In this document: positions 1-9,260 of the stretch, piece by piece
Numbering within the stretch: the stretch's first letter is position 1
Layout: each line of letters opens with the position of its first letter
From: Anodontia alba
Taxonomy: Eukaryota; Mollusca; Bivalvia; Lucinida; Lucinidae
Reading direction: 5' to 3'
Length of the DNA stretch: 64,000 nt
NCBI GenBank assembly: GCA_964016985.1
Contig: OZ024828.1
Span: 86,382,308 to 86,446,307, forward strand
Translations under genes and position numbers: made by a program
Notes under the pieces: model-generated
The model's input: only the letters and a program-made list of their open reading frames with translations
The model's database searches: none
Told to the model about the DNA's origin: nothing

Positions 1-25
1 TAAAGAGATAAAACATCATTTGAAT

Positions 26-720
26 GACCTGGCACTAGTCTACGAACTGCTGCCCGGTAAGAATTTTGTTATAGTCGGAAGTTTAACTCTTTCTAGCGGA
101 TAAAAAGAGATAAAACATAAGTTAATTTAAAATATTAATGGAATTACACACCTATAATAAGTCAATGGAATATTAAAAATTCTAGTCTGATTTGGGAAAG
201 ACTGTACAGAATTTTTTGTATAAAAAGTTATTATGTATTTCACTTAATAACCTATATCCATTGACTTAAACGTGAATGGAGCTCTATGAACGATAATAGA
301 TTGTTCGGGAATTAGTAATCATTATTTTGACACTAGTTACCCGACACAATGACCGGACACTAATATTCGTAACTGTTGCCCGGTAAAGTTACAAGTAATT
401 TGACAAATTGATCGGATAGTAGTATTCGTAACTCTAGTCCGATGAAAAAGGGAAATTATATATGAAAACTGAGCGGGCACAAGTATTCGAAACTTTTTCC
501 CGAAGATAATTAATTATTAGGCAAAAATTGACCAGACACTTTCTGTAAAAGTTTGCCTGGTGAAAAATCAGAAATAATATAATAATATGACCGGGTATAA
601 GTATCAGAAATATTACTGATACTTTGCCCAGTGAAAATTTTTTTTTTTTTTTTTTAATAATTAGACATAATGACCGGAAGTTAGTATACGTGACTATTTT
701 GTCCGGTGAAATATGTCAGA
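26..720 (+). repeat. Array of degenerate CCGG-armed hairpin repeats (copy 1)
   Basis: About eight units are spaced roughly 55-110 bp apart. Each starts near GACCGGRCACTAG, passes through TATTCGTAACT and ends near TTGCCCGGTGAA, so ACCGG and CCGGT can pair as a short stem around a loop of about 20 nt. The units differ in their inner bases while the arms are better kept. Spacers are AT-rich. The same array lies in copy 2 with further units to the left. Confidence 0.75.
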
Positions 721-744
721 AACTAAGTCTTTCCAGAAAATAAT

Positions 745-1006
745 TAAATTATTGACTGGAGACTAGTTGACTGGTGACTGGTGACTGGGTGACTGGTGAC
801 TGGTGACTGGGTGACTGGTGACTGGTGACTGGTGACTGGGTGACTGGTGCCTGGTGCCTGGTTGACTGGCACCTGGATGACTGGTGACTGGTGCCTGGTT
901 GACTGGCACCTGATTGACTGGTGACTGGTGAAGCTGATTGACTGGAGCCTGGTTGACTGGTGACTGGTGACTGGTGACTGGATGACTGGTGACTGGTGAC
1001 TGGTGG
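745..1006 (+). repeat. GACTGGT minisatellite (copy 1)
   Basis: Dozens of GACTGGT / GACTGGGT units, with GCCTGGT and GACTGGCACCTG variants, form one tract inside the element. Unit number and variant order differ from the matching tract in copy 2, as expected for replication slippage after the copies separated. Confidence 0.9.
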
Positions 1007-1698
1007 ACTTAGACTTTATAGGATACTAAGTACCCAAAGATGCCACCTTGATGGGTCTTACCCCGGCAGTATAGCCATATGGGGTGGGGCTCCCATCAGT
1101 AAAGAATTGTCTTATAACCCATCAAGGGTTGACAAGTTCTTTACAATCAGCTTCTCCACCATGAGAATCTTTAGCCAACTGAAGATCTCTGCAAACAAAA
1201 GTCCAGGAAAAAACATATCGTAATTGCTGAATAACCTGGAACGAAAAGAACAAAAATATTCTGCATATATAAACACGACTATCGAACCGATCGCGCACGA
1301 GCGTTGTGCCGAAAAGCGAGAGTCGCCAAAACGCATGTGGAAAAAGACCAGTCAAAAATACATGAAATCGAAAATTGAAAATTTTAAATAATAACACAGA
1401 AAGTGAAAGGAGTGATAAATAAACAAAAGAAACACAAGGATACATAAATTTATCCGTGAGGAAAGAAATAATCCAAATTTCTATCACAGGTAAATAATCC
1501 TTGTTGAATTTCTTTGTCCACAGAAAAGAAACTGGCACGTGGTCAATTGAGCGGGAAGAGTTACGTCACACAGGTAACTGCCTAAGGGACCTTCTGGTTT
1601 AAGACTTTAATTAACGACTGAATGGTCGTTTTTTCTGTGGAAGGTGTGAAAACAGAATAGAATAGCACATTATCTATAGGTTAATGTATTATGAAGTT

Positions 1699-1912
1699 AA
1701 AATTACTAAGTTCACAATGTGGAAAAAGGGACAAAAAATGTTCTAACAATTATACCCAAACCACATGCACATCCTCATACCATGAAGAAAACACATGCAA
1801 AGTTTCAAAACAATCAGTATAAAACTGTAAGAGGACTTGTGCTCACAAGAGGTACCCACTCTCTATATATTGAGGTGAAAAATGACTCTTCACAATGTGG
1901 AAAAAGTGACAA
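1699..1912. repeat. Outer ~180-bp tandem repeat, left of an inserted element
   Basis: TTCACAATGTGGAAAAAG occurs at about 1710 and again at about 1889. The block 1738-1850 (ACCACATGCACATCCTCATACC and onward) recurs at about 3050-3155. The array is interrupted by the element at 1913-3040. No coding signal is credible in the 86-aa frame at 1719-1979, which runs across the insertion border. Confidence 0.65.
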
Positions 1913-3040
1913 ACAAGAATTGTCAGAAGACAACGCAACTCACTGGAAAGGGCTGATCGGAGAAGAAAACAATCTTTAAATAGTAAAGATTAAATGCAGA
2001 ACTCAAACACAGCTGTAAATGACAGAGTACGACCTGACTTTGACGTCGGAAGAATGTCAAACTGAGGGATGGGGTATATGCCATTGAAACATCTTCCCTT
2101 AGGTTGGTGTAGACAAAATATGAAAGTTATATCTTACATGCTAAATCCCTTAGGTTGGTGTGGACGAAATATGAAAGCTATATCTTATATACTTCAGCAG
2201 TCATGTACACTTTTCAAAACTTTAACACAGCTGTAAATGACAAAGTATGACCTGACCTTGACCTAGGCAGAAGGTCAAACTGAGGAAGGGGTGTGTAAGC
2301 TAAAGTAGGTATAGGCCAAATATTAAAGCGGCATCTTGAATACTTCAGCAGTTATGAACACTTTCAAAACTTAAACGCAGAACTCAAAAATGGGTTTCAA
2401 TGACAAAGTATGACCTGACGTTGACCTAGGCAGAAGGTCAAACTGAGGAAAGGGTGTGTGCTATTGAAAGGTCTTATCCTAACATTGGTGTGGGCCAAAT
2501 ATTAGAGTGGTATCCTGAATACTTCAGCAGTTACAAACACTTTCCAAAACTTAAACAGAACTCGAACATGGGTTCAAATGACAAAGTATGACCTGACCTT
2601 GACCTAGGCAGAAGGTCAAACTGAGGAAGGGGTGTGTGCTATTGAAAAGTCTAACCCTAAGGCTGGTGTGGGCCAAATATTAAAGCGGTATCTTGAAATC
2701 TTCAGCAGTTATGTACACTTTTCAAAACTTAAACGCAAAACTTAAACATGGGTGTAAATGACAAAGAAAGAACTGACCTTGACCTACATAATGGGTCTAA
2801 CTTGGGGATGGGGGTGTATGCTATTGAAAATTCTTATCCTAAGGTAGGTGTAGGCCAAATATGAAAGCAGTACCTTAAACAGTTAAAAAAATATGCACAC
2901 CTTTGAAAACATTGTGCTAACGCGGACGCAGACGCTGATGCAGACGCAGACGCCGATGTGGACGCAGATGCCGACAGACGCCAACGCCAACAACTGGGTG
3001 ACAACATAAGCTCTCCAAGGACATAGTCCCAGTGAGCTAA
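1913..3040 (+). mobile_element. Pearl/Helentron-like tandem-core element (HINE type)
   Basis: The 5' end resembles the ACAAGAGCTGTCGGAGG ends of other elements here. Inside are five units of about 165-220 bp, each with TGACAAAGTATGACCTGACC and TGACCTAGGCAGAAGGTC. A G/A/C-rich GACGCAGACG stretch follows at 2922-2990. The 3' end has an imperfect hairpin (GGACATAGTCC) and finishes in GTGAGCTAA. Tandem cores with hairpin 3' ends are typical of bivalve pearl elements, now regarded as Helentron-associated non-autonomous elements. Membership is inferred from architecture; no Rep/helicase is present. Confidence 0.65.
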
Positions 3041-3160
3041 AAATAATCTAACAATTATATTCAAACCACATGCACATCTTCATACCATGAAGAAAACACA
3101 TGCAAAGTTTCAAAACGATCGCTATAAAACTGTAAGAGGAGTTGCGCTAACAAGACACCC
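3041..3160. repeat. Outer tandem repeat unit, right of the inserted element
   Basis: This resumes the 180-bp unit cut at 1912: CTAACAATTATAYYCAAACC and the following 100 bases match 1738-1850. Joining 1912 to 3041 restores a unit like the intact one at 1710-1760. Confidence 0.65.
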
Positions 3161-3214
3161 AGGGTAAATGTTGACGGAAAGATTCTCTCTAATCAAGGGA
3201 ATAAATTTTGCGTT

Positions 3215-3241
3215 GGGAGGCAATTAATTTAATTGCCTCCC
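3215..3241. repeat. Perfect 27-bp palindrome in intron
   Basis: GGGAGGCAATTAA is followed by its inverse, centred on an AT-rich core. It lies about 100 bp beyond the donor site of the APEVLAQ exon on the transcript side. No flanking duplication was identified; it may be the core of a decayed palindromic element. Confidence 0.6.
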
Positions 3242-3338
3242 TTTGCAAAACTGTTTACTTCCCTCAAAGAATTCTACATACTTTTCTTGTTTTACAACAA
3301 GATTTTAGTGTTCAATGTTTAAACATTTACCATACTTA

Positions 3339-3676
<338 letters not shown>

Positions 3677-3810
3677 TGGACAGGCAAGTCTGAGCAAAAA
3701 ATACAGACCAAGGTCACAAGCAGCAGAGCTTGGTATCTGATCAGGGTCTACACGGTTTGCTACTCACCCTATAGTTATTAGACACATCAACAGGTAGTAA
3801 AACAGACTTT
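3677..3810. mobile_element. Remnant of the TA-flanked palindromic MITE family (TA1)
   Basis: GGACAGGCAAGTCTGAGCAA, CAGGGTCTACACGGTTTGC, and CTCACCC...TAGACACATCAACAGGTAGTAA match, in order, the body of better copies at 31264-31483 and 59098-59316. Terminal repeats are lost or decayed. Confidence 0.6.
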
Positions 3811-3879
3811 CAAACAAACGAATCGGTGAAACCGAAGGATGCTCCCCAGAGATGCGCAATAGTGGGAGGGTTATGTTAG

Positions 3880-5208
3880 TGAAAGAGTAAAATACTTTAA
3901 GAGATATGCTATGGACAAGCTTATTATTGCAAAAATTAAGACGGGAAGTAACAGTAATTACTTGTAACAGAGTTACAGTTCTTGCATTCTGCACTATCTC
4001 TGATGGCCGTCTCTCAATTTATCAAGTTTCATTTGATTCTTTTATACTTTCAGAGATATGCACCAGACAAATTTAATATTGCAAAAATTAGAAAGGGAAA
4101 TAACTCCATAAATACTGATGATAGGGTTATAGTTCTTGCATTCTGTACTTCCCCTTATAGCCCTCTATCACTGTATCAAGTTTCATTTATTTATTTTCAA
4201 TACTCTTTGAGATATGCTCCAGACAAGCTTACTTTTGCAAAAATTAGGAAGGAAGGTAACTCTGTAATTACTTGTGATAGAGTTACGATTCTTGCACTGT
4301 GCACTTCCTCTGATGGCCATATATCAATGTATCATTTAATTCCCTTCAATACTTTCAGAGACATGCTCCTGACAAGCTTTTCATTGCAAAAATTAAGAAG
4401 GGAAGTAACTCCATCAATACTGGTGATAGGGTTATGGTTCTTGCATTCTGAATTCCCCTTATGGCTCTCTATCAGTGTATCAAGTTTTATTTATTTATCT
4501 TCAATACTTTTAGAGATATGCTCGGGATAAGTTTACTATTGCAAAAATTAGAAAGGAAAATAACTCTGTAATTACTTGTGATAGAGTTTCGGTTCTTGCA
4601 CTATGCACTTCCTCTGATAGCCTTCTATCAATGTATCAAGTTTCATTTAATTCCCTTCTATACTTCCAGAGATATGCTCCAGACAAGCCTTTTTATTTAA
4701 AAAATTAAGAAGGTAAGTAACTCCGTAAATACTGGTGACAGGGTTTTGTTATTGCATTCTGCACTTCCCCTCATAGCCCTCTATCACTGTATCAAGTTTA
4801 TTTATCTTCAATACTTTTAGAGATATGCTCTGGACAAGCTTACTATTGCAAAAATAAGGAAGGGATATAACTCTGTAATTACTTGTGATAGAGTTATGGT
4901 TCTTGCACTGTGCACTTCCTCTGATGGCAGTCTATCAATGTACAAGTTTCATACAATTTCCTTCTATACTTTCAGAGATATGCTCTGGACAAGCTTTTTA
5001 TTGCAAAAAATTAAGAAGGGAAGTAACTCCATAAATACTGGTGACAGGGTTATGGTTCTTGAATCTGAAATTCCCCTCATGGCCCTCTATCAGTGTATTA
5101 AGTTTCATTAAATTACCTTCAATACTTTTAGAGATATACTCCGGACGGACAGACAGAGGGATGGTCGGACAAAGCGGCGACTATATGCTCTCCCTTCGGG
5201 AAGCATAA
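3880..5208 (+). mobile_element. Tandem-core element with dimeric ~155-bp repeats
   Basis: About eight units, each with GAGATATGCTCCRGACAAGCTT, TTGCAAAAATTAGAAAGG, and ATAGAGTTACGGTTCTTGCA. Two subtypes alternate: one with CACTTCCTCTGATGGCC and AATTACTTGTGATAG, the other with CTTCCCCTCATAGCCCTC and AATACTGGTGAYAGGG, giving a higher-order period near 310 bp. The 3' part has GGACGGACAGACAGAGG, then GGCGACTATATGCTC and a hairpin (TCCCTTCGGGA) before GCATAA. The 5' border is uncertain. The long frame at 3982-4530 is an artefact of the repeat period. Confidence 0.65.
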
Positions 5209-5214
5209 TTAAAG

Positions 5215-5379
5215 GGTGGTTGGTTTGGTCTGTTAAACAGCCCAGTCAACATTATCAAGGTCATGTCGAGCTGATCAGTTTACCAAACCACACTTTTCCT
5301 CTACAGACTTAGTCCTCTAAGCAGTTACCAGTAATTGTGCACATTCATTTGCTAGAAACTGACACCTGCCCTTCTTGAA
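5215..5379 (-). mobile_element. tRNA-derived SINE (SINE1), 3' half of a split copy
   Basis: Reading on the minus strand this is the tail side of the SINE seen whole at 37272-37577: matches include CAGTCAAC, GGTCATGTCGAGCT, AGTTTACC, CTTAGTCCTCTAAGCAGTTA and the CTGCCCTTCTTGAA block. It stops exactly at CTTCTTGAA, where the tandem-core element begins. The rest of the SINE resumes at 7151. Confidence 0.75.
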
Positions 5380-7150
5380 CTAGACAAAGTGCCCAGTGGG
5401 GCACATATACCCCCGATCAGCGCTACCGCCACTTTTTAAAGAGCACAAAGTATGTAGCTTTGACTCTGGAGATGGCAGTTGTATGCTGTATGTTATAACA
5501 TTGAAAAAATTCAATCACACATAATATGAAGCCCTTGACCTCATAGGTCAGGCACAGGTGCAGGGACTGAGCTAAATAAAACTTTAGCCCTATAACTATC
5601 ACCATATACCAGTGAAATCAGTCTTTATAATATAAGCAAACATGACATTTGTATGAAATGTCTGTGACCTTGACTTAAAAGCCATGCCCCAGCTTGGGGA
5701 TGATGCCGAGAAAAACTTCAGACCTATATATACCATCATGCTTAATATTAATGAAACCAACAAAAGAGTCTTCATAATATAGCTATATAAACTTAGATGC
5801 AATTTTTTTTTTTTACTTTAATATGAAATTTCTAAGTCTGTGACCTTGACCTCAAGGTCATACCCCAGGATAAGGATGATGCTGAGTAAAACTCTAGACC
5901 TATATCTACCAACATGTAAAATATAAATGAAATTCCTCAAAGGGTCTTGATGGTATAGTATATAAACATAAACACAAAAATTTTGACTTATTTATGAAAA
6001 TTCTAAGTCCGTGACCTTGACCCCAACGTTATTCCCTGGGATAGGGATGGTGCCAATAAAAACTTTAGAGCTATATCTACCACCATGCTAAATATGAATG
6101 AAATCCATCAAAGGGTCTTCAAAATATGAGGTCTTATAAACTTTAACGTAAAAACTTTGACCCTAAGACAAAAATAAAGTATGAACGAATAATGCTTCAC
6201 CGGATGGACGGACAGACCAACAGATTCCTTGCTCAATTAGGGAATACTGAAATTTAACAAAAGGTCTTGATGATATGGCTATATAAACTTAAACGCAAAA
6301 ATTTTTTACTTTTATATGAAAATTCTAAGTTCGTGACCTTGACCTCGGTCACAACCTGAGTGGGGATCATGTGGAGTAAGACTCTAGGCTGATATCTAGC
6401 AACATGTCAAATATAAATGAAATTCCTAAAGAGTCTTGATGATATAGCTATATAAACTTAAACACAAAAAACTTTGACTTTTTTATGAAAATTCTAAGTC
6501 CATGGCCTTGACCCCAAGGTCACCCCCGGGGTGGGGATGGTGCTGATAAAAACTTTAGACCTATATCTACCATCATGCCAAATATGAATGAAATCCATCA
6601 AAGGGCCTTCAAAATATGAGATCTTATAAACTTTAATGCAAAAACTTTGACCCTGACTTTTTTATGAAAATTCGAAGTCCGTGACCTTGACTCCAAGGTC
6701 AGCACTGGGGTGGGGATGGTGCTGATAAAAACTTTAGACCTATATCTACCATCATGCCAAATATGAATGAAATCCATCAAAGGGTCTCCAAAATATGAGG
6801 TCTTATAAACTTTAACGCAAAAACTTTGACCCTGACTTTTTTATGAAAATTCGAAGTCCGTGACCTTGACCCCAAGGTCACCCCTGGGGTGGGGATGGAG
6901 CTGATAAAAACTTTAGGCCTATATCTACCATCATGCCAAATGTGAATGAAATCCATCAAAGGGTCTTCAAAATATGAGGTCTTATAAACTTTAACGCAAA
7001 AACTTTGACCCTGTGACGGAAAGATGAACGAACGAACGTACGAACGAACGAACGAACGAACGAACGAACGTACGAACGAATGAACGAACGGACGAACAAA
7101 AAGCAAAAAAAAACTATATACCCCCACATACTTCTTATGTCGGGGGTATA
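5380..7150 (+). mobile_element. Tandem-core Helentron-like element inserted in SINE1
   Basis: It begins CTAGACAAAGTGCCCAGTGG with a GTGCCC/GGGCAC hairpin and CATATACCCCCGA, followed by a unique region of about 250 bp and then units of about 165-210 bp (ACTTTAGACCTATATCTACC, GTCCGTGACCTTGACC, TGGTGCTGATAAAAACT). A run of CGAACGAACG tetramers follows, then the 3' hairpin TACCCCCACATAC / GTCGGGGGTATA. The start and end share TATACCCCCG, i.e. subterminal inverted repeats. It sits between the two halves of one SINE1 (CTTCTTGA and TCAGCAGAAGG) with at most one ambiguous A and no target duplication. Another copy with the same start is at 55933. Confidence 0.8.
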
Positions 7151-7297
7151 ATCAGCAGAAGGGAGAGAATGACCAAAGGAAATATTTCATGATCTATCTC
7201 CACGAAAGAATGTTGTCAGACCCGGTGGGGAACGAACCCGCAACCTCCCAATCACCAGTCAGAGGTACATCCGACTGAGCTATCAAGACCTGCTCAA
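7151..7297 (-). mobile_element. SINE1, 5' (tRNA-like) half of the split copy
   Basis: Continues the SINE cut at 5379: TCAGCAGAAGGGAGAGAATG, TATTTCATGATC, CACGAAAGAATGTTG, then the tRNA-like head with GAACGAACCCGCAACCTCC (B-box side) and CCGACTGAGCTATCAAGACC (A-box side) on the minus strand. It is diverged from the consensus but collinear. Confidence 0.75.
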
Positions 7298-7321
7298 ACT
7301 GAATAACAAATATGTAAGGGC

Positions 7322-7532
7322 TTAACCCTAGTCCTGTTGGACCCAGATATGCCCTTTTGCAAACAGTGTAGATCCAGATCAGTTGGCTTCTTCAGAAGTC
7401 AACTGATCTGGATCTGCACTGTTCATCATTAATTATGTGAAATTGTATCAACAACCTGGATCAAGTAATCTGATTGGCTGAAAATTAGAAGCGGGTGTGG
7501 CATCTTAATCTATTCAGCATGATAAGGATTAA
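7322..7532 (-). mobile_element. TTAA-flanked MITE, family P1
   Basis: Bounded by TTAA (7322-7325 and 7529-7532) with inverted ends CCCTAGTCCTG / CATGATAAGGAT. Inside is the palindromic core GATCCAGATCAGTTGGCTTC followed by its inverse, flanked by AAACAGTG words, and a conserved arm CTGATTGGCTGAAAATTAGA. TTAA targets with CCC-starting ends are the mark of piggyBac-type elements, so I infer a piggyBac-mobilised MITE. Confidence 0.75.
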
Positions 7533-7616
7533 GGTATCCAAAATATCTAGGCTAAAATCCCACCTATCTGCAGGAAAAAAGCAACATTCTAATAGTATGG
7601 TAAACATCCTAAAATT

Positions 7617-7862
7617 TTAACCCTTAAAGCACCAATCACAACTATTGTCGTCTGCTTTGTCATCTGCTTGTGATTTTAAAAGTCATTTTTGCAAACAGTG
7701 TGGACCCAGATCAGACTGCTCCTTTAGGAGCAGTCTGATCTGGGTCCACACTGTTTGCCTGTATGCAAAAAATAGGTTTGAAAAGTCTGCAAGAATATTC
7801 AGCAGACAACATAAACAGATGACATTTTCAGATGCAGTTTTTCTTGGCGCTTTAAGGGTTAA
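7617..7862 (+). mobile_element. TTAA-flanked MITE, family P2
   Basis: TTAA at both ends; inverted termini CCCTTAAAGCACCAA and TTGGCGCTTTAAGGG. Core palindrome GTGTGGACCCAGATCAGACT / inverse, with a GCAAACAGTG flank also found in families P1, P3 and TA1. Open frames read through it on both strands only because of the palindrome. Confidence 0.8.
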
Positions 7863-8094
7863 GCACTCTATTTCCATACTTTTTTGGTTCTTAAAATACT
7901 TAGTGGAATTGCAAATAATGTAGACTCTGATCAGACTGCTCCTGAACTGCACTGTTTGTATGTACTATTTTGTCAGAAACTTTGGTGTATGAAATTTTAG
8001 GACAGTTACCATAGTCCTTGCTTTAACAGTTAGTTGTCCCTAGTCTCATTTAGAAACCTGGTATTTCTGGATGGGGAACTGCTTAACCAGACCG

Positions 8095-8247
8095 AACTTC
8101 AAACTGTTGCAGTTCTTCTTTGTTTGAGTGTCTGTGGTTTCATATATGGCCTTTGTTTGGTTATTATTTGTTCCTCATCTCTCCTTCCTTCAGTGCCTCA
8201 GGTGGGCTTTGCTTCGTGATTGTGGCATTTCCTGGGTAACTACACAT
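8095..8247 (+). repeat. Dispersed repeat shared with 54321-54490
   Basis: GTGGTTTCATATRTR, CCTCRTCTCTYCTTC, GTGCCTCAG and TTCGTGATTGTGGCATTTCC occur in the same order at 54321-54490. No transposon ends recognised. In both places the repeat lies next to a TA-flanked MITE (8269-8490 and 54108-54310), but on opposite sides of it. Confidence 0.6.
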
Positions 8248-8268
8248 ATTTTTATATCCCAATTTCAG

Positions 8269-8490
8269 TACACTACAACTTCCTTATAACAAGACTCATT
8301 ATAACATGGTTTTGGATATAACACAGTTCAAAGATGGATCCCAAAAATGAAGAGATTATATTGAAAAATGATCATTAATGGTTTTTTCAATATAATCTAT
8401 ACATTTTTGTTTGGCTATAACATGGTTGATTAACTAACACGGTTCATGCTATGGACCCCAACACTAGTGTTATAAAAAGGTTGTGGTGTA
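8269..8490. mobile_element. TA-flanked palindromic MITE, Tc1/mariner-like
   Basis: TA at 8269-8270 and 8489-8490. The inverted ends are CACTACAACTTCCTTATAAC and the inverse of GTTATAAAAAGGTTGTGGTG. The centre is a palindrome of GATTATATTGAAAAATGAT type. TA duplication and near-full palindromy suggest Tc1/mariner-type mobilisation (inference). A sister copy is at 54108-54310. Confidence 0.75.
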
Positions 8491-8534
8491 ATTTTGTCTA
8501 ATTACATATTTAAGACACTCTATGACAGTCCTAT

Positions 8535-8600
8535 AAGGTTAACCACCTAGAGGACTAAGCCTGCCCAGTAACAGTGTTGACTGGGCCGTAAATTTCCACT
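8535..8600 (+). mobile_element. SINE1 3' fragment
   Basis: GGTTAACC, TAGAGGACTAAGCCTGCCCA, GTTGACTGGGCCGTAAA match the tail end of SINE1 in plus orientation. An internal deletion joins GCCCAGTAA to GTGTTGACTGG. A CA-rich tract follows at 8712-8757. Confidence 0.65.
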
Positions 8601-8711
8601 CAACTATATGCCAGTGATTGCAGTAAAATGAGTATATTACAACCATTCCTATTATTTCACATATCAAGTCTCTGTATTTTGACTGCATAAATTTATTTTC
8701 TAATAGCAGCA

Positions 8712-8757
8712 CCCCACCCCCCCACACACTCACACACACACAGACACAGACACACCC
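8712..8757. repeat. C-run and CA-rich simple repeat
   Basis: A C-rich run leads into CACACACTCACACACACACA and CAGACACAGACACACC. Simple-sequence tract; the minus-strand frame at 8539-8739 reads through it and is not a gene. Confidence 0.85.
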
Positions 8758-8763
8758 TCAAAA

Positions 8764-8939
8764 TTGCTCAGATACATGGCCCCTGATTTGCCCAGAGACT
8801 GTTAAAGATTAACATGTGATGCCTACAGGAGGGTAATAGTTACAATTTATCAGTTCTCCAGATGCATCGGTCCACATAAGGCACTTTTTTTCTACAAAAA
8901 AGTATTGATATTTTCCTTATACATGTATCTCCATGAAAA
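8764..8939. repeat. Duplicated segment, sister 1, left part
   Basis: From TTGCTCAGATACATGGCCCC to CTCCATGAAAA this matches 15812-15982 almost base for base. The match is broken at 8939/8940 by the large insertion and resumes at 15067. A small indel (ACATGT) distinguishes the two near 8922. Confidence 0.85.
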
Positions 8940-9260
8940 TGAAGTTTTTTAAAAGTAAAACATATTTTAACGAGTAATACTTAACCTATAGATAATGTGC
9001 TATTCTATTCTGTTTTCACACCTTCCACAGAAAAAACGACCTTTCAGTCGTTAATTAAAGTCTTAAACCAGAAGGTCCCTTAGGCAGTTACCTGTGTGAC
9101 GTAACTCTTCCCGCTCAATTGACCACGTGTCAGTTTCTTTTATGTGTAAAACAATAGACACAATTAGGAGAGATAAGCGAGGGTGGGCGGAGGGAGATAA
9201 TTGATTATCTATAGGTTAAGTATTACTCGTTAAAATATGTTTTACTTTTAAAAAACTTCA
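8940..9260. mobile_element. Short TIR derivative of the large element (element A)
   Basis: About 60-bp inverted ends: TGAAGTTTTTTAAAAGTAAA ... ACTTAACCTATAGATAAT on the left, its inverse on the right. The inner left part (GTGCTATTCTATTCTG through CACGTGTCAGTTTCTTTT) repeats, in inverse orientation, the subterminal 150 bp of the large element's right end. The outermost 45 bp of the TIR differ from element B, while the inner TTAACCTATAGATAATGTGC is shared. It is best read as an internally deleted relative sitting at the left edge of element B. Confidence 0.7.

Larger units (their letters stand above)
1..1698 (+). mobile_element. Right-end part of large TIR element (copy 1, cut by window edge)
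   Basis: These 1.7 kb are nearly identical to 13398-15062, in the same orientation. The differences I see are a few substitutions, a longer poly-T near 640 and a different number of minisatellite units. The right terminus reads inward as AACTTCATAATACATTAACC, the same TIR that bounds copy 2. The next bases are AAAATTAC, so this copy too abuts an A-run. The longest open frame, 1122-1538 on the minus strand (138 aa, hydrophobic, no family recognised), is not conserved: an extra A in a poly-A run changes its frame in copy 2. I therefore treat the element as non-coding here. Its left part lies outside the window. Confidence 0.85.

Noticed and set aside
982..1223. 75-79 codon frames beginning MTGGLRLYRILSTQR in both copies
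   Set aside because: Shared only because the DNA is duplicated; it opens inside a minisatellite and has no domain or initiation context that I can support.
1122..1538. 138-codon hydrophobic protein of the large TIR element
   Set aside because: The corresponding region of copy 2 (14485-14902) is frameshifted by one A, there is no recognisable domain, and the codon content is AT-driven.
7200..7300. tRNA genes at SINE heads (also 27590, 35400, 37272, 47050, 56640)
   Set aside because: A and B boxes are present but cloverleaf arms are not maintained and each is continuous with a SINE body; these are tRNA-derived SINEs, not tRNA genes.
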